DNA of 64,000 nucleotides, taken from the NCBI GenBank assembly GCA_916613615.1, contig OU744725.1, positions 14,100,253 to 14,164,252 of the forward strand. Direction: 5' to 3'. The notes under the pieces are model-generated. The model saw only the letters and a program-made list of their open reading frames with translations, ran no database searches and was not told where the DNA came from. Source of the DNA: Steromphala cineraria (taxonomy: Eukaryota; Mollusca; Gastropoda; Trochida; Trochidae). This document shows, piece by piece, positions 63,201 to 64,000 of this stretch; position 1 is the stretch's first letter; the number at the start of each line of letters is the position of its first letter. The position numbers and the translations under genes were made by a program.

Positions 63201-63588
63201 TTAGCTCGTCCGGACTGAAGGCCCGATGGGCTTATGGCATGACATGGTGGCCGGCGTCCGTCGGTAAGATTTGTGCATTGTCGACTTCTTCTCCATAATG
63301 CCTAGAAAGCTGAAACTTTGTGTACAGACTCCTTGACTAGCTTTGTTGGCACTGTTGCCCCTAATAAGGGCCACAGGGGCAGACCCTTAAAACCTTTTTT
63401 CATTTTTTTTCCAGAAGCACAAGGCATAGAATGCTGAAAATGTTTTCTACACACTCCTTAGGAAGGGGATTCTAAAAGGTACATTTTGTGACCCTGTGAT
63501 CTCTTTTTAAAGGGAATCAGATTAACCACACCCTAAAGCCAAATTAAATATGAAGCCTGATGAGCTACAGAGCCGATGGTTCTATTTT
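63201..63588 (-). mobile_element. CTCATCAGG-family element, inverted copy
   Basis: It starts TTAGCTCGTCCGGACTGAAG, then GGGCTTATGGCATGAC and CCGGCGTCCGTCGG, the reverse of the right end seen at 16160-16210. It ends CCTGATGAGCTACAGAGCCG. Only about two diverged modules remain. It is the most complete view of both termini in a short copy. Confidence 0.7.
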
Positions 63589-63929
63589 TCTTATCTCTAC
63601 ACGATATCCTAGTGTACACGCTTTTTAATCTCCATGTTCGTTTCTTAGTTTACATGTAAATGTGTTATTGTGTAGTTTGAGCGGCTGTCAACATGCTTAG
63701 CTTTGTCATGACTTACGAATTGTAGATAAAGAATGCACTAGATTTTGTAAAACTCTAGTCAAATGTGATTTTAACTTGGGTAAGTAATCTTTTCGTAAAG
63801 CAATCGCGGTTAAAATGAATGATGTTGTGAATGAATAGATTTTACCATTTTCCGTAGAACATTCATGTCTAGACTATATGATGTTCAAATAACTATCTGA
63901 TCAAATGCTTTTCTTGATATGATTTTGCC

Positions 63930-63935
63930 AATAAA
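63930..63935 (+). terminator. Candidate distal poly(A) signal AATAAA
   Basis: This is a canonical hexamer near the window end, about 2.4 kb after the stop at 61529. If used, the 3' UTR would contain two MITE-type repeats. It could equally be chance in AT-rich DNA. Confidence 0.2.
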
Positions 63936-64000
63936 TGTGTAATGTTAATTTCACATTCCAAAAAGGTATGTATTGGAATAGTCATTTTGAATTACACTTA

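Overview
This is a eukaryotic nuclear window: AT-rich, intron-rich and full of short transposon remnants. It suggests a marine lophotrochozoan, most likely a mollusc. The reasons are GT-AG introns of 0.2-4.3 kb, a clear metazoan TIPRL gene, and many short non-autonomous elements. A dispersed repeat starting GTGAGTGAG and ending GGCGGCGG, a type I associate with molluscan genomes, also occurs three times. No species can be fixed from the sequence alone. There are no bacterial genes, CRISPR arrays or rRNA genes.

Four multi-exon protein-coding genes can be rebuilt with consistent splice sites and phases. (1) 24630-28910, plus strand: five coding exons, 362 residues, not recognised; short Tyr/Gly/Pro motifs and testis/cilia-like style are only suggestive. 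(2) 33969-42364, minus strand: TIPRL (TIP41-like regulator of PP2A-type phosphatases), seven coding exons, 278 residues, convincing from end to end. (3) 47260-49380, plus strand: three coding exons, 392 residues, with a six-bladed NHL propeller and no RING, B-box or coiled coil ahead of it. (4) 55548-61529, plus strand: three coding exons, 215 residues, unknown, with an acidic patch followed by a basic, Ser/Pro-rich and probably disordered tail. Genes 1 and 2 are convergent; genes 2 and 3 are divergent.

The left 24 kb has no firmly supported gene and is dominated by repeats. It holds a 45-bp-type tandem array (4.4-5.8 kb) with a short perfect palindrome inserted beside it, foldback elements, and an array of about 144-bp modules (13.9-16.1 kb). 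That array runs directly into a nearly identical 2.7-kb head-to-tail triplication (15441-23708). The triplication unit joins the inside of the 144-bp array to the inside of a TTAA-flanked MITE, which itself sits in a TA-flanked Tc1/mariner-like MITE; only the third copy keeps the MITEs whole. Two short coding-like segments (11066-11185 plus, 12150-12264 minus) are reported with low confidence.

The right 40 kb contains the last three genes. Their introns and spacers hold further MITEs: TA-flanked at 31885 and 59690, TTAA-type at 33130, 53791 and 62902. They also hold foldback elements at 40150 and 60344 and an inverted cluster of CTACGAAAAGACC motifs in TIPRL intron 1. The four genes show no evidence of a shared pathway; their proximity looks incidental.
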